Positions 63,159 to 64,000 of a stretch of 64,000 nucleotides of DNA are shown piece after piece. Source of the stretch: Planctomycetota bacterium (GTDB taxonomy: Bacteria; Planctomycetota; UBA1135; GCA-002686595); NCBI GenBank assembly GCA_012959785.1, contig DUCM01000010.1, forward strand, positions 62,386-126,385, in the 5' to 3' direction. The position numbers were made by a program, and so were the translations under genes. Position 1 is the first letter of the stretch. Every line of letters begins with the position of its first letter. The notes beneath the pieces were generated by a model that was not told where the DNA came from, did no database searches, and saw nothing but the letters and a program-made list of their open reading frames with translations.

Positions 63159-64000
63159 TTACTGATTGAGTGAGGGCGTGCGCAGTCTAAAACCCTCTGC
63201 TTTGAGTTCGTGGGTTTCACAGAGTGGCAGACTCGAGCCGCGCAGCACGCGGCCAAAGCCGATGCGTTCGCGCAGACCGTCCAGCACATCGTCGAGTTGC
63301 CGCTGTCGGTCGGCGTGGGAGCCCGCGGCGCCCCCCGCGGAATCGGCCGCGCGGTCGGCCGCGGGTTGGCTGAAGAGGGTGCCTTGCCAGCCTGCCGCCG
63401 GCCGCAGGCGGGTCAATTCGATCCCCACCCGTTTGACCAGGGCACGCCGCCGCGGCAGCGAGCGCAACATGGCGCGGGCTTCGGCCGCCACGCGGTCGGT
63501 GGAGTCGCTGGCGCCGTCGAGGCTGCGGCTCACGCGGCGTGTGGCGTTTTCGGAGGCCGCGGCGGCGCGTTCCGCAGGAGCGGCGGCCCGTTGCGCCCGT
63601 CGCAGGGACGGCGGGCGCGTATCGACATAGCGAATGTTCACGGCCAGGCTGACGACTTGCAGGCCAGCGCTGCGCAGTTTGCTCATGGCGCGGTCTACCA
63701 AATAGGCCAACATGGCTTCCACCCGCCGGCGCGAGCTCTCTTCGGGTTCGAAGGTGCCGTCGCGGCGTATGGACTTGGGCGCGCGTCGCACGAGCAGTCC
63801 TTCTCTATTTGCGATCCAGGTGGGCTCGACGCGCCGCTCGTCGAGGCCGCCCGCGCGGTCGTGCAGCACCAAGCCCAGTTGGCCGAAGGAGGCGAAGAGC
63901 ACCTCGCGCGAGACGCTGCGCAGGTCGCCGGCGGTGCGGATGGCAAAGCGTTCGAGAAGTCGCCGCGTGCGGTAGCCGACTCCTGGTAGGTGTTCGACGG
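63159..64000 (-). CDS. Y-family DNA polymerase, C-terminal part (5' end beyond window)
   Basis: At least 280 residues; the frame is open at the window edge, where it reads V-E-H-L-P-G-V-G-Y-R-T-R-R-L-L, the helix-hairpin-helix of DinB/UmuC-type polymerases. It continues with D-L-R-S-V and the little-finger domain, S-I-R-R-D-G-T-F-E-P-E, L-V-D-R-A-M-S-K-L-R-S-A-G, V-N-I-R-Y-V-D. An Ala/Arg-rich insert (A-A-A-P-A-E-R-A-A-A-A-S-E) interrupts the little finger and is atypical. Translesion polymerase IV-type function is likely; the catalytic palm is outside the window. Confidence 0.83.
   Translation of the reverse strand, partial: VEHLPGVGYRTRRLLERFAIRTAGDLRSVSREVLFASFGQLGLVLHDRAGGLDERRVEPTWIANREGLLVRRAPKSIRRDGTFEPEESSRRRVEAMLAYLVDRAMSKLRSAGLQVVSLAVNIRYVDTRPPSLRRAQRAAAPAERAAAASENATRRVSRSLDGASDSTDRVAAEARAMLRSLPRRRALVKRVGIELTRLRPAAGWQGTLFSQPAADRAADSAGGAAGSHADRQRQLDDVLDGLRERIGFGRVLRGSSLPLCETHELKAEGFRLRTPSLNQ

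Overview
The window is dense, high-GC bacterial chromosome with about 43 protein genes on both strands and no rRNA, tRNA, CRISPR array or intact mobile element that I could recognise. The protein repertoire points to a Planctomycetota-like organism, possibly an uncultured lineage or a metagenome contig: a CRTAC1/ASPIC-UnbV beta-propeller protein, an AP-superfamily sulfatase-like lipoprotein, many TPR proteins, dockerin-like 'NGNGIPDxCD' repeats, and three exported proteins that end in the same Cys-rich 'FGDGLRC ... YQxWYRD ... NLSNGLEI' module. The taxonomy is an inference from protein style, not from a marker gene. Many neighbouring genes overlap by ATGA or TTGA, so translational coupling is common. 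GTG and TTG starts are frequent and Shine-Dalgarno sequences are patchy.

Layout, left to right. 1-4024: end of an exported protein with a cupredoxin-like fold, then a CRTAC1-type propeller protein coupled to a TPR protein. 4217-5978 (minus): a small zinc-ribbon protein and QueG. 6405-9162: sigma factor, soluble zinc anti-sigma/TPR protein and a membrane/exported protein, closed by a hairpin terminator. 9300-13692: glycosyltransferase, secreted beta-helix protein and a sulfatase-like lipoprotein. 14093-15849: a FliK-like/FlhB-like pair. 15992-24420: a tight four-gene operon of PepN, an SbcD/YhaO-like nuclease, a YhaN-like ATPase and PdxA. 24901-29751: a GyrI-like protein, then a B12-type radical SAM enzyme coupled to a TPMT-like methyltransferase and followed by a HEAT/VWA protein. 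29769-34903: a DUF4382/DUF5666-like lipoprotein, an M14 peptidase and a MORN lipoprotein. 34920-36554: a guanine deaminase-type enzyme and a lone beta-class DNA methyltransferase. 36841-43747: EF-G with a structured leader, a PQQ-like propeller protein, a DJ-1-like pseudoenzyme and a divergent Tex. 43773-48879: a membrane/coiled-coil protein, PtsI, a four-repeat Myb/SANT-like protein and an amidinotransferase-fold hydrolase. 48984-55043: a DnaE2-like polymerase, an SGNH hydrolase and a broken hybrid histidine kinase. 55040-61023: a complete RND efflux operon. 61380-64000: a second intact exported module protein, a macro-domain protein and the C-terminal part of a Y-family polymerase.

How the genes work together. 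Clear functional units are the RND pump with an operator-like palindrome cluster upstream, the sigma/anti-sigma operon, the FliK/FlhB export-switch pair, the YhaO/YhaN-type nuclease-ATPase pair, and the radical SAM-methyltransferase pair. The most unusual signals are: the shared C-terminal module of three exported proteins; the palindrome cluster at 61164-61213; the four-repeat Myb-like protein; the repeat-expanded, RGG-tailed Tex; and several proteins whose family active-site residues have changed (sulfatase-like T-L-P-S-H, DJ-1-like Cys to Gly, DnaE PHP, cupredoxin ligands). I do not see a single obviously new multi-gene defence or biosynthetic system.
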